A DNA stretch of 64,000 nucleotides from Sulfuricurvum sp. (lineage in GTDB: Bacteria; Campylobacterota; Campylobacteria; Campylobacterales; Sulfurimonadaceae), in the NCBI RefSeq assembly GCF_030691015.1, contig NZ_JAUYFF010000008.1, positions 1 through 64,000 of the forward strand, read 5' to 3'. The notes below the pieces were generated by a model that did not search any database, was not told the DNA's origin, and worked only from the letters and a program-made list of their open reading frames with translations. Each line of letters begins with the position of its first letter. The first letter of the stretch is position 1. Both the position numbers and the translations under genes were made by a program. Below are positions 36,314-46,791 of the stretch, in pieces.

Positions 36314-37168
36314 TTAGATTTTTTTCGCAAAGTCGTCTTGCGTGATTTTTCCGCGTTTGCCTTGTGCCGCTTCGATGACCATGTCATACATATCACAATA
36401 CTCGGCTTGCTCAACTTCACGCAATACACCCGTCGGGAATTTGTTCATTTGCTCTTCCGCAGGTAACGCTTCCCATTTTTTCAACGGAGTCGTAATACTG
36501 TCGATCCATTCAAGGTTTTCCATAGCACTCAACATTTTGTTTTTACGGCCAAGGTTGATATGGCAGTTAGACATAATATCAAAGAAAGAGAACCCTCTGT
36601 GTGAGAACCCTTTTACAAGGATTTTTTCCAATTTTTTCGGATCTAGCATCGTCTCACGCGCTACGAATGACGCACCCGCACCGATAGCAAGTTTACACGC
36701 ATCGAACGTCGGATCGATATTCCCGTTTTGCGCCGATACACACCACATACCCTGCGGAGTCGTCGGAGAAATTTGAGAGTTAGTCAAACCGTAGATGAAG
36801 TTATTGATAAGAATGAAATTCAAATCGATATTACGTCGGCATCCGTGAATCGTGTGGTTACCACCGATTGCAAGTCCGTCACCGTCACCTGCTACAACAA
36901 TAACGTGTGCATCCGGACGAGTAAGTTTAATCCCCGTAGCATACGCAATCGTACGACCGTGCGTTGTATGAACCGTATTACAGTTGATGTATGAGCTAAA
37001 GCGGCCTGAGCATCCGATACCGGAAACGACACATACTTTGTCCATATCCCAGCCCATTTTGTCGATAGCACGGATAACCGATTTAAGGATAACACCGTCA
37101 CCACAGCCCCAACACCAAAGTGTCGGCATTTTATCTACACGTAAATATTGATCGTAATTGAAAGCCAT
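36314..37168 (-). CDS. oorB: 2-oxoglutarate:ferredoxin oxidoreductase, beta subunit
   Basis: Beta subunit of 284 residues, binding thiamine diphosphate and an iron-sulfur cluster. WCWGCGDGVILKSVIRAI contains the first two cluster Cys residues, and GDGDGLAIGGNHTIHGCRRN with the following LNFILINN is the TPP-Mg motif. The length fits four-subunit KGOR enzymes. It abuts oorA, sharing the boundary base at 37168. Confidence 0.96.
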   Translation of the reverse strand: MAFNYDQYLRVDKMPTLWCWGCGDGVILKSVIRAIDKMGWDMDKVCVVSGIGCSGRFSSYINCNTVHTTHGRTIAYATGIKLTRPDAHVIVVAGDGDGLAIGGNHTIHGCRRNIDLNFILINNFIYGLTNSQISPTTPQGMWCVSAQNGNIDPTFDACKLAIGAGASFVARETMLDPKKLEKILVKGFSHRGFSFFDIMSNCHINLGRKNKMLSAMENLEWIDSITTPLKKWEALPAEEQMNKFPTGVLREVEQAEYCDMYDMVIEAAQGKRGKITQDDFAKKI

Positions 37169-38319
37169 TAGAACATCTCCTTAACTTTTGCTACCATTTC
37201 AAGTGGTGCGATTGGACGACCGTTTGCTTTGTGAAGCGTACCGAAATCGCTACGTCCCATTACACGTTCAATCTCTTTGAGGTATTGACCCATATTGAGC
37301 TCAGTAACGAAAATTTTGTCAAATTTTTGACCGATCTCTTTGAGCTTTTTAGCCGGACTCGGCCACAATACGATTGGTCTGAAAAGACCCGCTTTGATGC
37401 CGTCATTACGAAGTTTCATAACCGCTTCTTTAGCACCGCGAGAGATACTTCCGTATGCGATCATACATACTTCGGCATCCTCCATCATAAATTCTTCATA
37501 ATCGGCTTCATCATCCAAACCGTCGTTTTCTGCCGCAACCGTGTTGATTTTACCGACAAGACGCTCGATATTGAATTGGCATTGTGCCGCATCTTCCGTA
37601 GGGAAACCTGTCGGTCCGTGATGAAGTCCCGTAAAGTGGAAACGGTACCCTTCGAACATCGGATTAAGTACTGCCGCTTCGTTCATCGGAACGTCGTACG
37701 GACGATAATCTTCCGGTTTTCCGTCAAATCGTTTACGAGTAACGATTGAAGCTTTGACCTCTTCGAGATCCGGGAGCATCGCTTTACCGTGCATGTGACC
37801 TACCGTCTCATCCAAAAGGACGAATACCGGAGTCATGTATCGCTCAGCCAAGTTAAATCCGCGTACGGTTTGTGTGTAACACTCTTCGAGTGATCCCGCA
37901 CACAACGTGATAGAAGCGTAATCTCCATGGGTCGGATATTGCGCTTGACCGATATCCGCTTGGGATACACGAGTCGGAAGACCGGTTGATGGGCCTCCGC
38001 GCATTACGTTGACGATAACCAAAGGAACTTCAGCGATAAACGCCAAACCGATCTGTTCCGCCTTAAGTGAAATCCCCGGACCTGAGGTTGCCGTCATCGA
38101 TTTTGTACCCGCCATGGATGCACCGAGAGCAACGGAGATACCCGCGATCTCATCTTCCATTTGGATGAATTTACCACCGACAGTCGGTAGAAGATCAGAC
38201 ATCTCGTGCATTACTTCCGATGATGGAGTAATCGGATATCCGCCGAAAAACATACAACCCGCATCAAAAGCACCGAGTGCTGATAATTCGTTACCTGTTG
38301 AAATTACTTCTCTTGCCAT
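37168..38319 (-). CDS. oorA: 2-oxoglutarate:ferredoxin oxidoreductase, alpha subunit
   Basis: Alpha subunit of 383 residues. The N-terminal pyrimidine-binding domain contains FFGGYPITPSSEVMHEM and ATSGPGISLKAEQIG, and the C-terminal domain follows with VTELNMGQYLKEIERV. There is no fused gamma domain, as expected where oorC is separate. It shares base 38319 with the oorD stop and is translated in series with it. Confidence 0.96.
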   Translation of the reverse strand: MAREVISTGNELSALGAFDAGCMFFGGYPITPSSEVMHEMSDLLPTVGGKFIQMEDEIAGISVALGASMAGTKSMTATSGPGISLKAEQIGLAFIAEVPLVIVNVMRGGPSTGLPTRVSQADIGQAQYPTHGDYASITLCAGSLEECYTQTVRGFNLAERYMTPVFVLLDETVGHMHGKAMLPDLEEVKASIVTRKRFDGKPEDYRPYDVPMNEAAVLNPMFEGYRFHFTGLHHGPTGFPTEDAAQCQFNIERLVGKINTVAAENDGLDDEADYEEFMMEDAEVCMIAYGSISRGAKEAVMKLRNDGIKAGLFRPIVLWPSPAKKLKEIGQKFDKIFVTELNMGQYLKEIERVMGRSDFGTLHKANGRPIAPLEMVAKVKEMF

Positions 38320-38648
38320 TATTTCACTCCTGCTTGGTCTAGTGACATATACTTATTAGCGATAATAGCCGCTTGACGCGCTTTTGCTTCATCAGTCAGT
38401 TTTGCAAATTTATAATCTGCTTTATCTGCAACATAAATAGCGAAGTCAGGACATGTGAGTTCGCACTCATTACAGCCGATGCAACTCTCAGGATGATTGA
38501 TCGAGATCATAGCACCCAAGGTTGATGTCGGCTCATAACGCATACCGAGTACACCCGATGGGCATACCGATACACAAATATCACATGCTTTACAGTTATC
38601 GGTATTTACCCATACAGGTACGTTACCGGGATTGGTCGTTTTAAACAT
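38319..38648 (-). CDS. oorD: 2-oxoglutarate:ferredoxin oxidoreductase, delta (ferredoxin-like) subunit
   Basis: Electron-transfer subunit of 109 residues with two [4Fe-4S] motifs: CKACDICVSVCPSG and CIGCNECELTCPD. A short C-terminal helical extension (FAKLTDEAKARQAAII) follows the clusters. It is the first oor gene, 23 nt after the small HMA-domain gene, and has GAGGAG before its ATG. Confidence 0.95.
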   Translation of the reverse strand: MFKTTNPGNVPVWVNTDNCKACDICVSVCPSGVLGMRYEPTSTLGAMISINHPESCIGCNECELTCPDFAIYVADKADYKFAKLTDEAKARQAAIIANKYMSLDQAGVK

Positions 38649-38671
38649 CTGTTCTCCTCACAATTTTGAAA

Positions 38672-38971
38672 TTAATCTGATTCTTTATCAGTTGAAAATT
38701 TACCAACGGCACAAGAGACAAAACTCTTGAGCTTAAGAGCGGCATTATCAATAACACCCTCTTCCTCACCGACTAGAGGATAACCGAGGTTTCTTAATAT
38801 TGATTTAAACTGTGCTAGTTGCGCCTCATCGGAAATAACAGCTGTTACTTTACGAGGCTCGCACGAAAGGTCAACACTGACCCCCTCGAATCCTGCTTCT
38901 TTGAGCGCTTTGGTGATAGTGGCAGAACATCCGCCACATCGTATATTGGCAAACTCAAAGCTCTGTTCCAT
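38672..38971 (-). CDS. Small heavy-metal-associated (HMA) domain protein
   Basis: A 99-residue cytoplasmic protein. The N-terminal two thirds is an HMA ferredoxin-like fold with the metal site RCGGCSATITKALKEAG (Cys12, Cys15), as in copper chaperones and P-type ATPase metal domains. The C-terminal extension (about 70-99) has a third Cys (SFVSCAVGKF). It lies 2 nt after sucD and 23 nt before oorD, inside the reductive TCA block, with no metal exporter nearby. It might supply metal or protect the oxygen-sensitive iron-sulfur enzyme; that is inference. Confidence 0.82.
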   Translation of the reverse strand: MEQSFEFANIRCGGCSATITKALKEAGFEGVSVDLSCEPRKVTAVISDEAQLAQFKSILRNLGYPLVGEEEGVIDNAALKLKSFVSCAVGKFSTDKESD

Positions 38972-38973
38972 CG

Positions 38974-39846
38974 TTATTTCCCCATCACTTCAGCAATAGC
39001 TTTACCGATATCTGCCGGAGAAACAACAACTTTTACCCCTGCCGCTTCGAGAGCCGCCATTTTTTCAGCTGCAGTCCCTGCGCCACCGGAGATAATTGCC
39101 CCAGCGTGGCCCATACGTTTCCCCGCAGGTGCCGTTTGACCCGCGATAAAAGCAACTACCGGTTTCGTGATGTGCTCTTTGATATACGCCGCCGCTTGAA
39201 TCTCCAAATCTCCCCCGATCTCACCGATCATGACAATCGCATGCGTTTCCGGATCTGCTTCAAACATCGGAAGGAGCTGTTTGTAGCTCAAACCGATGAT
39301 CGGGTCACCGCCGATACCGACTGCCGTCGTGATACCGAAGCCCTCTTTAACAACCTGATTCGCTGATTCATAGGTCAACGTGCCTGATTTAGAGATAAGA
39401 CCGATGTTCCCTTTTTTGAAAATGAATCCCGGCATGATTCCGATTTTACACTCATCCGCCGTGATAATTCCCGGACAGTTCGGCCCGATAGTCATCATAT
39501 CTTTTTTAACCGCATACGCTTTTGCAAACATCATATCTTTTACGGGTGCTCCTTCGGTAATAATAACCGCAAGGCTGATTCCCGCATCTGCCGCTTCCAT
39601 AACCGCATCGGAAACGAATGCCGGCGGAACGAAAATCATAGAAACCGTAGCACCGGTACTAGCGACCGCTTCGGCTACCGTATTGAATACCGGTTGACCG
39701 AGGTGCTCTTGCCCCCCTTTACCCGGTGTTACGCCGCCGACGATTTTTGTTCCGTATGCAATACACTGTTCTGCATGGAATGTACCCTCTTTACCTGTGA
39801 AACCTTGAACGATAACTTTTGTATCTTTATTAACCAAAATAGACAT
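38974..39846 (-). CDS. sucD: Succinyl-CoA synthetase, alpha subunit
   Basis: Alpha subunit of 290 residues interconverting succinyl-CoA and succinate with nucleotide phosphorylation. It has the CoA-binding start [14 protein letters not shown], the GPNCPGIIT motif and the phospho-His loop [16 protein letters not shown]. In the reductive direction it supplies succinyl-CoA to the oor enzyme encoded downstream. It is 3 nt after sucC. Confidence 0.97.
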   Translation of the reverse strand: MSILVNKDTKVIVQGFTGKEGTFHAEQCIAYGTKIVGGVTPGKGGQEHLGQPVFNTVAEAVASTGATVSMIFVPPAFVSDAVMEAADAGISLAVIITEGAPVKDMMFAKAYAVKKDMMTIGPNCPGIITADECKIGIMPGFIFKKGNIGLISKSGTLTYESANQVVKEGFGITTAVGIGGDPIIGLSYKQLLPMFEADPETHAIVMIGEIGGDLEIQAAAYIKEHITKPVVAFIAGQTAPAGKRMGHAGAIISGGAGTAAEKMAALEAAGVKVVVSPADIGKAIAEVMGK

Positions 39847-39849
39847 TAA

Positions 39850-41019
39850 TTACTCTCCCTTAGCTGCTGCAACGGCTTTACGTGCACCGTCTGCAAGATC
39901 GGTTGCCGCTACGATGTTAGCGATACCGGCATTGTTTAAAATCTCTGCCGCTTCGATAGCATTCGTACCGTCAAGTCGTACGATAACAGGTACATTAACA
40001 TTGGTGATTTTTGTTGCTTCGATAATCCCGTTAGCAACACGATCACATCGTACGATACCACCGAAAATGTTGACGAAAATCGCTTTAACATTCGGATCTT
40101 TGAGGATAATTTCAAATCCTTTGGCCACCGTTTCCGCACTCGCACTTCCGCCGACGTCAAGGAAGTTAGCCGGTTTACCGCCCTCGTAGTTGATGGTATC
40201 CATCGTTCCCATAGCAAGTCCCGCACCGTTAACCATACAACCGACATCACCGTCAAGTTTGATATAGCTAAGACCGAATTTGCCCGCTTCGATCTCCGTC
40301 GGTTCTTCTTCACTCAAATCACGCATTTCGTTCACTTGTGACTGACGGTAAAGGGCGTTATTATCAAATCCCATTTTTGCATCGAGTGCCAAAAATTTAC
40401 CGTCACCCGTTTTGACCAACGGATTGATCTCGATCATCTCCGCATCGTGATCCATATAGACTTTATATAGGGCAGATGCAAATTTGATAAACGTGTTGAT
40501 CTCTTCCACCGGAAGACCCAAACCGAATGCTAATTTACGGCCGTGGAAGCTTTGGAAACCTGTCAACGGATCGATCGAAACTTTGATAATTTTTTCAGGA
40601 GTATTGTGTGCAACCTCTTCAATCGCCATACCGCCCTCAGTCGATGCCATCATGATCGGCATTTCAAGTGCACGATCAAGCAAGAGTCCGAGATAGTACT
40701 CTTTTTTGATATCGGCACCCTCTTCGATATAGACTTTTTGAACCAATTTACCCTCTGGGCCTGTTTGGTGCGTTACGAGCTGCATACCCAAAATCTGAGC
40801 TGCCATTTCACGTACTTCAGACGTTGATTTAGCAAGTTTAACACCGCCTCCTAAACCACGCCCACCCGCATGGATTTGAGCTTTAACAACCCAGATATTT
40901 CCACCGAGTTCTTGAGCCGCTTTAACCGCCTCGTCTGGTGTAAACGCAATGTGACCGCGCAAGGTCGGTACATTGTATTTTTTGAATAATTCTTTAGCTT
41001 GATATTCGTGAATATTCAT
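39850..41019 (-). CDS. sucC: Succinyl-CoA synthetase, beta subunit
   Basis: Beta subunit of 389 residues with an ATP-grasp fold. It begins [19 protein letters not shown], has the [19 protein letters not shown] nucleotide loop, and ends with the CoA-ligase region [17 protein letters not shown]. It follows fumC by 20 nt with GGAGGAA before its ATG. Complete and of standard length. Confidence 0.97.
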   Translation of the reverse strand: MNIHEYQAKELFKKYNVPTLRGHIAFTPDEAVKAAQELGGNIWVVKAQIHAGGRGLGGGVKLAKSTSEVREMAAQILGMQLVTHQTGPEGKLVQKVYIEEGADIKKEYYLGLLLDRALEMPIMMASTEGGMAIEEVAHNTPEKIIKVSIDPLTGFQSFHGRKLAFGLGLPVEEINTFIKFASALYKVYMDHDAEMIEINPLVKTGDGKFLALDAKMGFDNNALYRQSQVNEMRDLSEEEPTEIEAGKFGLSYIKLDGDVGCMVNGAGLAMGTMDTINYEGGKPANFLDVGGSASAETVAKGFEIILKDPNVKAIFVNIFGGIVRCDRVANGIIEATKITNVNVPVIVRLDGTNAIEAAEILNNAGIANIVAATDLADGARKAVAAAKGE

Positions 41020-41039
41020 TAATTCCTCCTGTTATAAGT

Positions 41040-42431
41040 TTACGCTATTGGTCTTGTCATCTCTTCAGGGATGACGTATTTATCGAACTCTTCGGCACTC
41101 AGGAGACCGAGTTTGATGGCGGTCTCTTTCAGTGTAGAGTTCTCTTTATGTGCTGTTTTAGCAATTTTTGCCGCATTTTCATACCCGATGTACGGGTTCA
41201 ATGCCGTAACGAGCATCAATGAGTTGTTCAAATACGCATCGATCTGATCACGTACAGGCTCAATGCCGACGGCACAATTATCGTTGAATGAGACGATAGA
41301 ATCAGCCAACAAACGAACCGATTGCAAGAAGTTGTAAGCGATTACCGGTTTGAAGACGTTAAGCTCAAAATTACCTTGACTTGCTGCAAAACCGATACAG
41401 GCATCGTTCCCCATAACTTGGCACGTCACCATCGTCACCGCTTCCGATTGCGTCGGATTGACTTTACCCGGCATAATGGATGAACCCGGCTCGTTTTCAG
41501 GAATAGTGATCTCGCCGATTCCACAACGCGGCCCTGAAGCCAACCAACGGACGTCGTTGGCGATTTTCATCATATCCGCCGCAAGTGCTTTGAGGGCACC
41601 GTGTGCAAATACAAGAGCGTCATGAGAGGTCAACGCATGGAATTTATTAGGTGCCGTTACAAATTTATGACCTGTTAATTCAGTCAGTTTTGCCGCTACA
41701 CGCATCCCCAACTCAGGGTGCGCATTCAATCCCGTTCCGACCGCTGTACCGCCTAGAGCGAGTTCACGCACCGATTCGAGAGAATCTTTTGCCATTTTTT
41801 CACATTTGTTAAGCATCTCTACCCAACCGCTGATCTCTTGACCGAGAGTGAGCGGTGTTGCGTCTTGGAGGTGGGTACGTCCGATTTTGACGATATCGCT
41901 GAACGCTTCGCTTTTAGCGATCAAGGTTTTACGCAAATGATCGATTGCAGGTAATAGACGCGTTTCTACCGCGATAACCGCCGCTACGTGCAATGCAGTA
42001 GGATAGGTATCGTTTGAGCTTTGTGATTTGTTAACGTCATCGTTCGGGTGAACCAATTTTTGAGTACGGAAGTCCCCACCGAGAATCTCGGTTGCACGGC
42101 TTGCCAACACTTCATTGTTGTTCATGTTTGACTGTGTACCTGAACCGGTTTGCCATACCACAAGAGGATAATGAGCGTCAAGTTTTCCCAAGAGCATCTC
42201 ATCTGCCGCCTGAGCGATAGCATCCGCTTTTTCTTTACTCAACATTCCAAGATCGCAGTTAACCAACGCTACCGCTTTTTTGAGAAGAGAAAATGCTCTT
42301 GTAATTTCATACGGCATTTTCTCTTCACCGATTTGAAAGTTCTCAAGTGAACGCTGTGTTTGCGCTCCCCAGTAAGTGTCATTCGGTACTCGAACTTCAC
42401 CCATCGTATCTTTTTCGATGCGATAACTCAT
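41040..42431 (-). CDS. fumC: Fumarate hydratase, class II
   Basis: Iron-independent fumarase of 463 residues interconverting malate and fumarate. It has the superfamily signature [15 protein letters not shown] and the [14 protein letters not shown] substrate loop. Use of the cluster-free class II enzyme avoids oxygen damage, unlike class I. It shares its boundary base with mdh, so the two are tightly coupled. Confidence 0.96.
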   Translation of the reverse strand: MSYRIEKDTMGEVRVPNDTYWGAQTQRSLENFQIGEEKMPYEITRAFSLLKKAVALVNCDLGMLSKEKADAIAQAADEMLLGKLDAHYPLVVWQTGSGTQSNMNNNEVLASRATEILGGDFRTQKLVHPNDDVNKSQSSNDTYPTALHVAAVIAVETRLLPAIDHLRKTLIAKSEAFSDIVKIGRTHLQDATPLTLGQEISGWVEMLNKCEKMAKDSLESVRELALGGTAVGTGLNAHPELGMRVAAKLTELTGHKFVTAPNKFHALTSHDALVFAHGALKALAADMMKIANDVRWLASGPRCGIGEITIPENEPGSSIMPGKVNPTQSEAVTMVTCQVMGNDACIGFAASQGNFELNVFKPVIAYNFLQSVRLLADSIVSFNDNCAVGIEPVRDQIDAYLNNSLMLVTALNPYIGYENAAKIAKTAHKENSTLKETAIKLGLLSAEEFDKYVIPEEMTRPIA

Positions 42432-43390
42432 TATTTGGCTCCTTCAAAAAATTTATTGGTATTGAGCGTATCGATCAACCCTTGAACCGAGGCACATGAT
42501 GCGGCGAACATTGCCTTTTCCGTCTCATTCAGAGTTACTTCGATAATTTTCTCGGCACCGTTGGCTCCCAACATAACAGGAACTCCGCTCACCACATCAT
42601 GAAAACCGTATTCCCCTTCGAGGTAAACGGCACACGGATGAATTTGTTTGGTGTCTTTCAAGATCGCTTCTACCATAATCGCAGTTGCTTTTGCCGGAGC
42701 ATAATAGGCTGATCCCGTTTGGAGAAGCGCTACGATTTCCGCTCCCCCTTTGCGTGTGCGTTGAACAATCTCATCGATCTCATTTTGTGTTAAGACATCG
42801 GAGAGAGGAACCCCCGCAACCGTCGAATAGCGCGGAAGAGGAACCATGTCATCCCCATGTCCGCCCATAACCGATGCACGAATCTGACCGCCGCCGTATC
42901 CGAGTTTTTCTTGAATAAATGCCGCCATACGTGCACTGTCCAATACTCCCGCCATACCAATAACACGGCTGCGGTCAAAACCACTCTCACGCAATGCCAC
43001 ATACGTCATTGCATCCAACGGATTGGAAACCATGATTACGATCGCATTCGGAGAATATTTTGCAACTCCCTCGATCACTTCACGGGTTACTTTAGCGTTA
43101 ATCATCAACAAATCATCTCGGCTCATTCCCGGAAGACGAGGACTACCTGCGGTGATAACGACGACATCACAATCGGTCATATCCGCCATTGTCTCCGCAA
43201 CGGTGACGGTTGAGTGGCTTCGGACTGCCGCTGCTGCTTGAGACATATCAAGCGCTTTACCACGTGCGATTTCAATTTTGTTATCACGCAAAATAATCTC
43301 ATGGCACGAACCAAGCATTGCAAGAGAGTAGGCGATCGTCGATCCGACATTTCCCGCCCCTACGATTCCGACGCGTTTTCCTTTTACCAT
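42431..43390 (-). CDS. mdh: Malate dehydrogenase (LDH-like, NAD-dependent)
   Basis: A 319-residue enzyme interconverting malate and oxaloacetate. It has the NAD-binding start [14 protein letters not shown], the substrate loop [11 protein letters not shown], and the catalytic His in [11 protein letters not shown]. It belongs to the LDH-like malate dehydrogenase group common in autotrophs. It is the first gene of the mdh-fumC-sucCD-oor run, with AAGGAG before its ATG and a GATAAT-like box at 43417-43422. A strong hairpin separates it from icd. Confidence 0.95.
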   Translation of the reverse strand: MVKGKRVGIVGAGNVGSTIAYSLAMLGSCHEIILRDNKIEIARGKALDMSQAAAAVRSHSTVTVAETMADMTDCDVVVITAGSPRLPGMSRDDLLMINAKVTREVIEGVAKYSPNAIVIMVSNPLDAMTYVALRESGFDRSRVIGMAGVLDSARMAAFIQEKLGYGGGQIRASVMGGHGDDMVPLPRYSTVAGVPLSDVLTQNEIDEIVQRTRKGGAEIVALLQTGSAYYAPAKATAIMVEAILKDTKQIHPCAVYLEGEYGFHDVVSGVPVMLGANGAEKIIEVTLNETEKAMFAASCASVQGLIDTLNTNKFFEGAK

Positions 43391-43457
43391 GTTCCTACTC
43401 CTTGTGTCATATTGCTATTATCCTCTCCAAAAAAAAGATAACTACAAGACGATAGAA

Positions 43458-43515
43458 TCGCCTTTTATCTATAGAAAATATTTCTACAGATAAAAAGCGA
43501 CTGGGGAAATCCCCA
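43458..43515 (-). terminator. Tandem hairpins between icd and mdh
   Basis: Two structures in the 138-bp gap after icd. Nearest icd is TGGGG-ATTT-CCCCA (43502-43515). Next is an approximately 20-bp stem (18 paired, 2 mismatched; 43458-43500) with a 3-nt loop, flanked by TCGC/GCGA. They most likely end icd transcription and separate it from the mdh promoter. Confidence 0.65.
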
Positions 43516-43528
43516 ATCGTTACTATCT

Positions 43529-45724
43529 TCAGATAGCGGCAATAATTGCGTTTAGTGTTGCACTTGGGCGCATTGCATTTTCAGTTTTTACAGCATCCGG
43601 ATGGAAGTAACCGCCGATATCCTGTGGTTTCCCTTCTACTGATAGAAGTTCTTCCATGATTTTAGCTTCATTTTCAGTCAATGCTTTAGCTACGTTAGCA
43701 AATTTTGATGCAAGTTCTGCATCCACAGTTTGCTCAGCCAACGCTTTTGCCCAGTATTGAGCCAAGAAGAAGTGACTCGCTTTGTTATCCGGTTCACCCG
43801 CTTTACGTGAAGGCTCTTTGTTGTTATCTAAATATGCCGCGTTTGCAACATCGAGAGCCGCAGTAAGAGCGCTCAATTTGTTGTCTTTTTTCGTTTTATT
43901 GATGTGACGTAGTGACTCAGCAAGAGCCAAGAACTCACCCAATGAATCCCAACGAAGGTGACCCTCGTTTACGAATTGCTCAACGTGTTTCGGAGCCGAT
44001 CCGCCCGCACCTGTTTCAAACAATCCACCGCCTGCAAGTAATGGAACGATAGAGAGCATTTTAGCCGATGTTCCAAGTTCTAAGATAGGGAACAAGTCGG
44101 TCAAATAGTCACGAAGAACGTTACCCGTTGCTGAAATGGTGTTTTGACCCGCACGTACACGTTTCAAAGAGAACGCCATCGCTTTTTCCGGCGCCAAAAT
44201 GTGGTACTCGATCCCTGATTTGTTGAATTCAGGAAGGTATGCGTTCACTTTTTTGATAATTTCAGCATCGTGTGCACGGTTTTCATCCAACCAGAACACA
44301 ACCGGAACATTTTCGATCTCTGCACGCTCAACCGCAAGACGTACCCAGTCTTTGATCGGGATATCTTTAGCACGAGACATACGCCAAATATCACCTTTTT
44401 CTACGTTGAAAGTCATCAATACGCCGCTATCATCGCTAACCGTTACAACACCGTCTTCTGCGATTTCAAACGTTGTCGGATGTGAGCCGTACTCTTCCGC
44501 TTTTTGAGCCATCAAACCGACATTCGATACTGAACCCATAGTCGTAACGTCGAATTGTCCGTTTTTCTTACAATCTTCAATACACTCTGAGTACATGGTT
44601 GCGTAACAACGATCCGGAATAGTCACAACACACTGTTCAACTTTACCAGCCGGATTCCACATTTTACCGCCGTCACGTACGACAACCGGCAATGAAGCGT
44701 CAATGATTACGTCGTTAGACGCATGAAGGTTTGTAATCCCTTTGTCAGAGTCAACCATCGCCATTGAAGGTTGTGTCGGATAAACCGCCATAATAGCCGC
44801 TTCGATTTCTGCTTTTTTATCCGCTGGCAATTTAGCAAGCTTTTTGTAAAGATCACCAAGACCAAGATTCGGATTAACACCAATCTCTTTGAAATCTGCC
44901 GCATATTTTTCAAACACATCTTTAAAGAACACAGAAACTGCATGACCGAACATGATAGGGTCAGAAACCTTCATCATGGTTGCTTTGAGGTGAATCGACC
45001 AAAGAATATTTTTTTCTTTCGCTTCCGCGATAGATTCAGCCAAAAATGCACGAAGTGCTTTTGCAGACATGAATGTACCGTCAAGAACTTCTTTATCAAA
45101 TGTATTAATCTCTTTAAGAACTTTACCATTAAGAGCGATAGTTACTTTGCCATCACCTTTTTTAGTGATTGATTGCTCATTTGCAAAGAAATCGCCGCTA
45201 TTCATGTGTGCAACGCGAGTTTTAGAACCCTCATCCCATGCACGAAGTTTATGCGGGTTATTCTTAGCAAAGTTTTTAACCGCAACGGCCGCACGACGAT
45301 CTGAGTTACCTTCACGAAGAACCGGATTAACGGCAGAACCCAGACATGTAGCATAACGCGCAAAAATCTCTTTTTCTTCATCTGTTTTAGGCTCTTCCGG
45401 ATAGTTAGGAAGATCGTAACCTTGAGATTGAAGCTCTTCAATACACGCTTTAAGCTGTGGAATTGAAGCAGAGATATTTGGAAGTTTGATGATATTGCCA
45501 TCAGGCTGAGTTGCAATAACACCCAACTGTGCAAGATTATCCGGGATGCGTTGAGCGTCGCTCATTCTTTCCGGAAAAGTTGCAATAACACGACCTGCAA
45601 GTGAAATATCACTTGTTATGACTTCTACACCTGCTGCTTGTGTGAATGCGTTTACGATCGGAAGTAGCGAGTATGTCGCTAGCGCCGGAGCTTCATCAAT
45701 TACTGACCAAATGATTTTTGCCAT
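43529..45724 (-). CDS. icd: Isocitrate dehydrogenase, monomeric NADP type
   Basis: A 731-residue enzyme interconverting isocitrate and 2-oxoglutarate with CO2 and NADPH. The length and sequence blocks ([38 protein letters not shown]-like segment, [13 protein letters not shown]) place it in the monomeric IDH family rather than the 400-residue dimeric family. In the reductive cycle it would carboxylate 2-oxoglutarate made by the oor enzyme. GGAG precedes the ATG. A TATGAT-like -10 near 45756-45761 is flanked upstream by the ACTCT/AGAGT palindrome. Confidence 0.96.
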   Translation of the reverse strand: MAKIIWSVIDEAPALATYSLLPIVNAFTQAAGVEVITSDISLAGRVIATFPERMSDAQRIPDNLAQLGVIATQPDGNIIKLPNISASIPQLKACIEELQSQGYDLPNYPEEPKTDEEKEIFARYATCLGSAVNPVLREGNSDRRAAVAVKNFAKNNPHKLRAWDEGSKTRVAHMNSGDFFANEQSITKKGDGKVTIALNGKVLKEINTFDKEVLDGTFMSAKALRAFLAESIAEAKEKNILWSIHLKATMMKVSDPIMFGHAVSVFFKDVFEKYAADFKEIGVNPNLGLGDLYKKLAKLPADKKAEIEAAIMAVYPTQPSMAMVDSDKGITNLHASNDVIIDASLPVVVRDGGKMWNPAGKVEQCVVTIPDRCYATMYSECIEDCKKNGQFDVTTMGSVSNVGLMAQKAEEYGSHPTTFEIAEDGVVTVSDDSGVLMTFNVEKGDIWRMSRAKDIPIKDWVRLAVERAEIENVPVVFWLDENRAHDAEIIKKVNAYLPEFNKSGIEYHILAPEKAMAFSLKRVRAGQNTISATGNVLRDYLTDLFPILELGTSAKMLSIVPLLAGGGLFETGAGGSAPKHVEQFVNEGHLRWDSLGEFLALAESLRHINKTKKDNKLSALTAALDVANAAYLDNNKEPSRKAGEPDNKASHFFLAQYWAKALAEQTVDAELASKFANVAKALTENEAKIMEELLSVEGKPQDIGGYFHPDAVKTENAMRPSATLNAIIAAI

Positions 45725-45755
45725 CAGGTTCTCCTGTCATTTTTTTTATACGAGC

Positions 45756-45777
45756 ATCATAACACTCTCACGAGAGT
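45756..45777 (-). promoter_or_regulatory. Candidate icd promoter with adjacent palindrome
   Basis: On the minus strand TATGAT (45756-45761) is preceded by ACTCT-CGTG-AGAGT (45764-45777). On the plus strand the same hairpin is followed by seven T, so it also resembles a terminator facing mltG; no plus-strand gene lies before it. Confidence 0.35.
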
Positions 45778-45825
45778 TTTTTTGTATTTAACGCTCTAAA
45801 GGGGCGAAGAAGTTCCAAATGTGTT

Positions 45826-46791
45826 TCATTTTGTAGCATTTACTATGTTTTTACGGTGTGTAGAAAAGTAACTACTGTAAATATGCTCCCCATTCTTGCC
45901 ACGTACGAAATAGAGGTAATCCGTCCGTGCAGGGTTGAGTGCGGCATCGATAGCTTCTTTGGAAACATTGCAGACAGGGTATTGAGGCAAACCTTTGTTC
46001 TTATACGTATTATAGGGAGTTCTATCCGTTCGAATTCGACGAGCGGTTACTTTTTGATGTGAGTATTCTCCGTAATTTAACGTCCCGTCCATTTGGAGAC
46101 GCATCCCCTCTTTGATCCGATTATCAATAACGGAGCTTACATAGGGCATATCGCTGAGCGATGCCGCTTCTTTTTGAATAACGGATGCTTTTGTTACGAT
46201 TTGTAACCATTTTTCCTTCTCAAAGCGGGTATTATGTTCTTCTGCCCATCTTTGCATTTTCTTTTCAGATTCATTTAACAGGTGGAGAATCAAATCCTCT
46301 TCGCTGATTCCGTTGGGGATACTATAGGTATCGGGGACAAAATTTCCCTCTTTATAAGGGGCATGAGTCTCATACGCCGATACTAATTTCTCTTTATCAA
46401 GGGAGAGTGTTTCTGAGAGCTGTTCTAAGAAAACAATACTCGTCTCACCGGGAATTAATGTAATCTGACGTGTTGCCGCTTTTGCCGTCGTGAGGCGATA
46501 AAGATACTCTATCCGAGACATCTTTTCCTCTTTCACATCAATCCATCCTTGTTGCGGCTGCCCTATCAGACGTAAAATAAATGCATCAATTTTATAAAGA
46601 TTTACCCCTTCACTTTGGAGGTGTGATATACTTTTAAAGACGGAACCTTGGGGTATGTAGACGATTTTGGGTGATGTAACGGATGAGAATAGGTAGGTCA
46701 TGAAAGATACAATCACCACTAAAATAATTCCAAAAACCCATAAGAGTGTTCTGCTTTTTTTAGTTTTTACTTTTTTTCTTGGCTTTTTCAC
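45826..46791 (-). CDS. mltG: Endolytic murein transglycosylase MltG
   Basis: Inner-membrane enzyme that cuts nascent glycan strands and terminates their elongation. I choose the GTG at 46791, giving a 321-residue protein with a Lys/Arg-rich cytoplasmic N terminus (KKPRKKVKTKKSR), one membrane helix (LLWVFGIILVVIVSFM) and the YceG domain. The catalytic Glu is in ASVIQKEAASLSDMPYVSSV. The only ATG near the helix (46701) would delete the anchor; a TTG at 46878 would add 29 residues. No good ribosome-binding site precedes the GTG. The first about 92 bp overlap the 5' end of the divergent AsmA-like gene. Confidence 0.88.
   Translation of the reverse strand: MKKPRKKVKTKKSRTLLWVFGIILVVIVSFMTYLFSSVTSPKIVYIPQGSVFKSISHLQSEGVNLYKIDAFILRLIGQPQQGWIDVKEEKMSRIEYLYRLTTAKAATRQITLIPGETSIVFLEQLSETLSLDKEKLVSAYETHAPYKEGNFVPDTYSIPNGISEEDLILHLLNESEKKMQRWAEEHNTRFEKEKWLQIVTKASVIQKEAASLSDMPYVSSVIDNRIKEGMRLQMDGTLNYGEYSHQKVTARRIRTDRTPYNTYKNKGLPQYPVCNVSKEAIDAALNPARTDYLYFVRGKNGEHIYSSYFSTHRKNIVNATK

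Noticed and set aside
43458-43515. Long hairpins considered as a small RNA or IS remnant
   Set aside because: Position directly after icd, stem form and lack of terminal repeats fit transcription termination better.
45764-45784. Plus-strand hairpin followed by seven T, read as a terminator
   Set aside because: No plus-strand transcript leads into it. It is reported instead as a palindrome beside the icd promoter, with low confidence.
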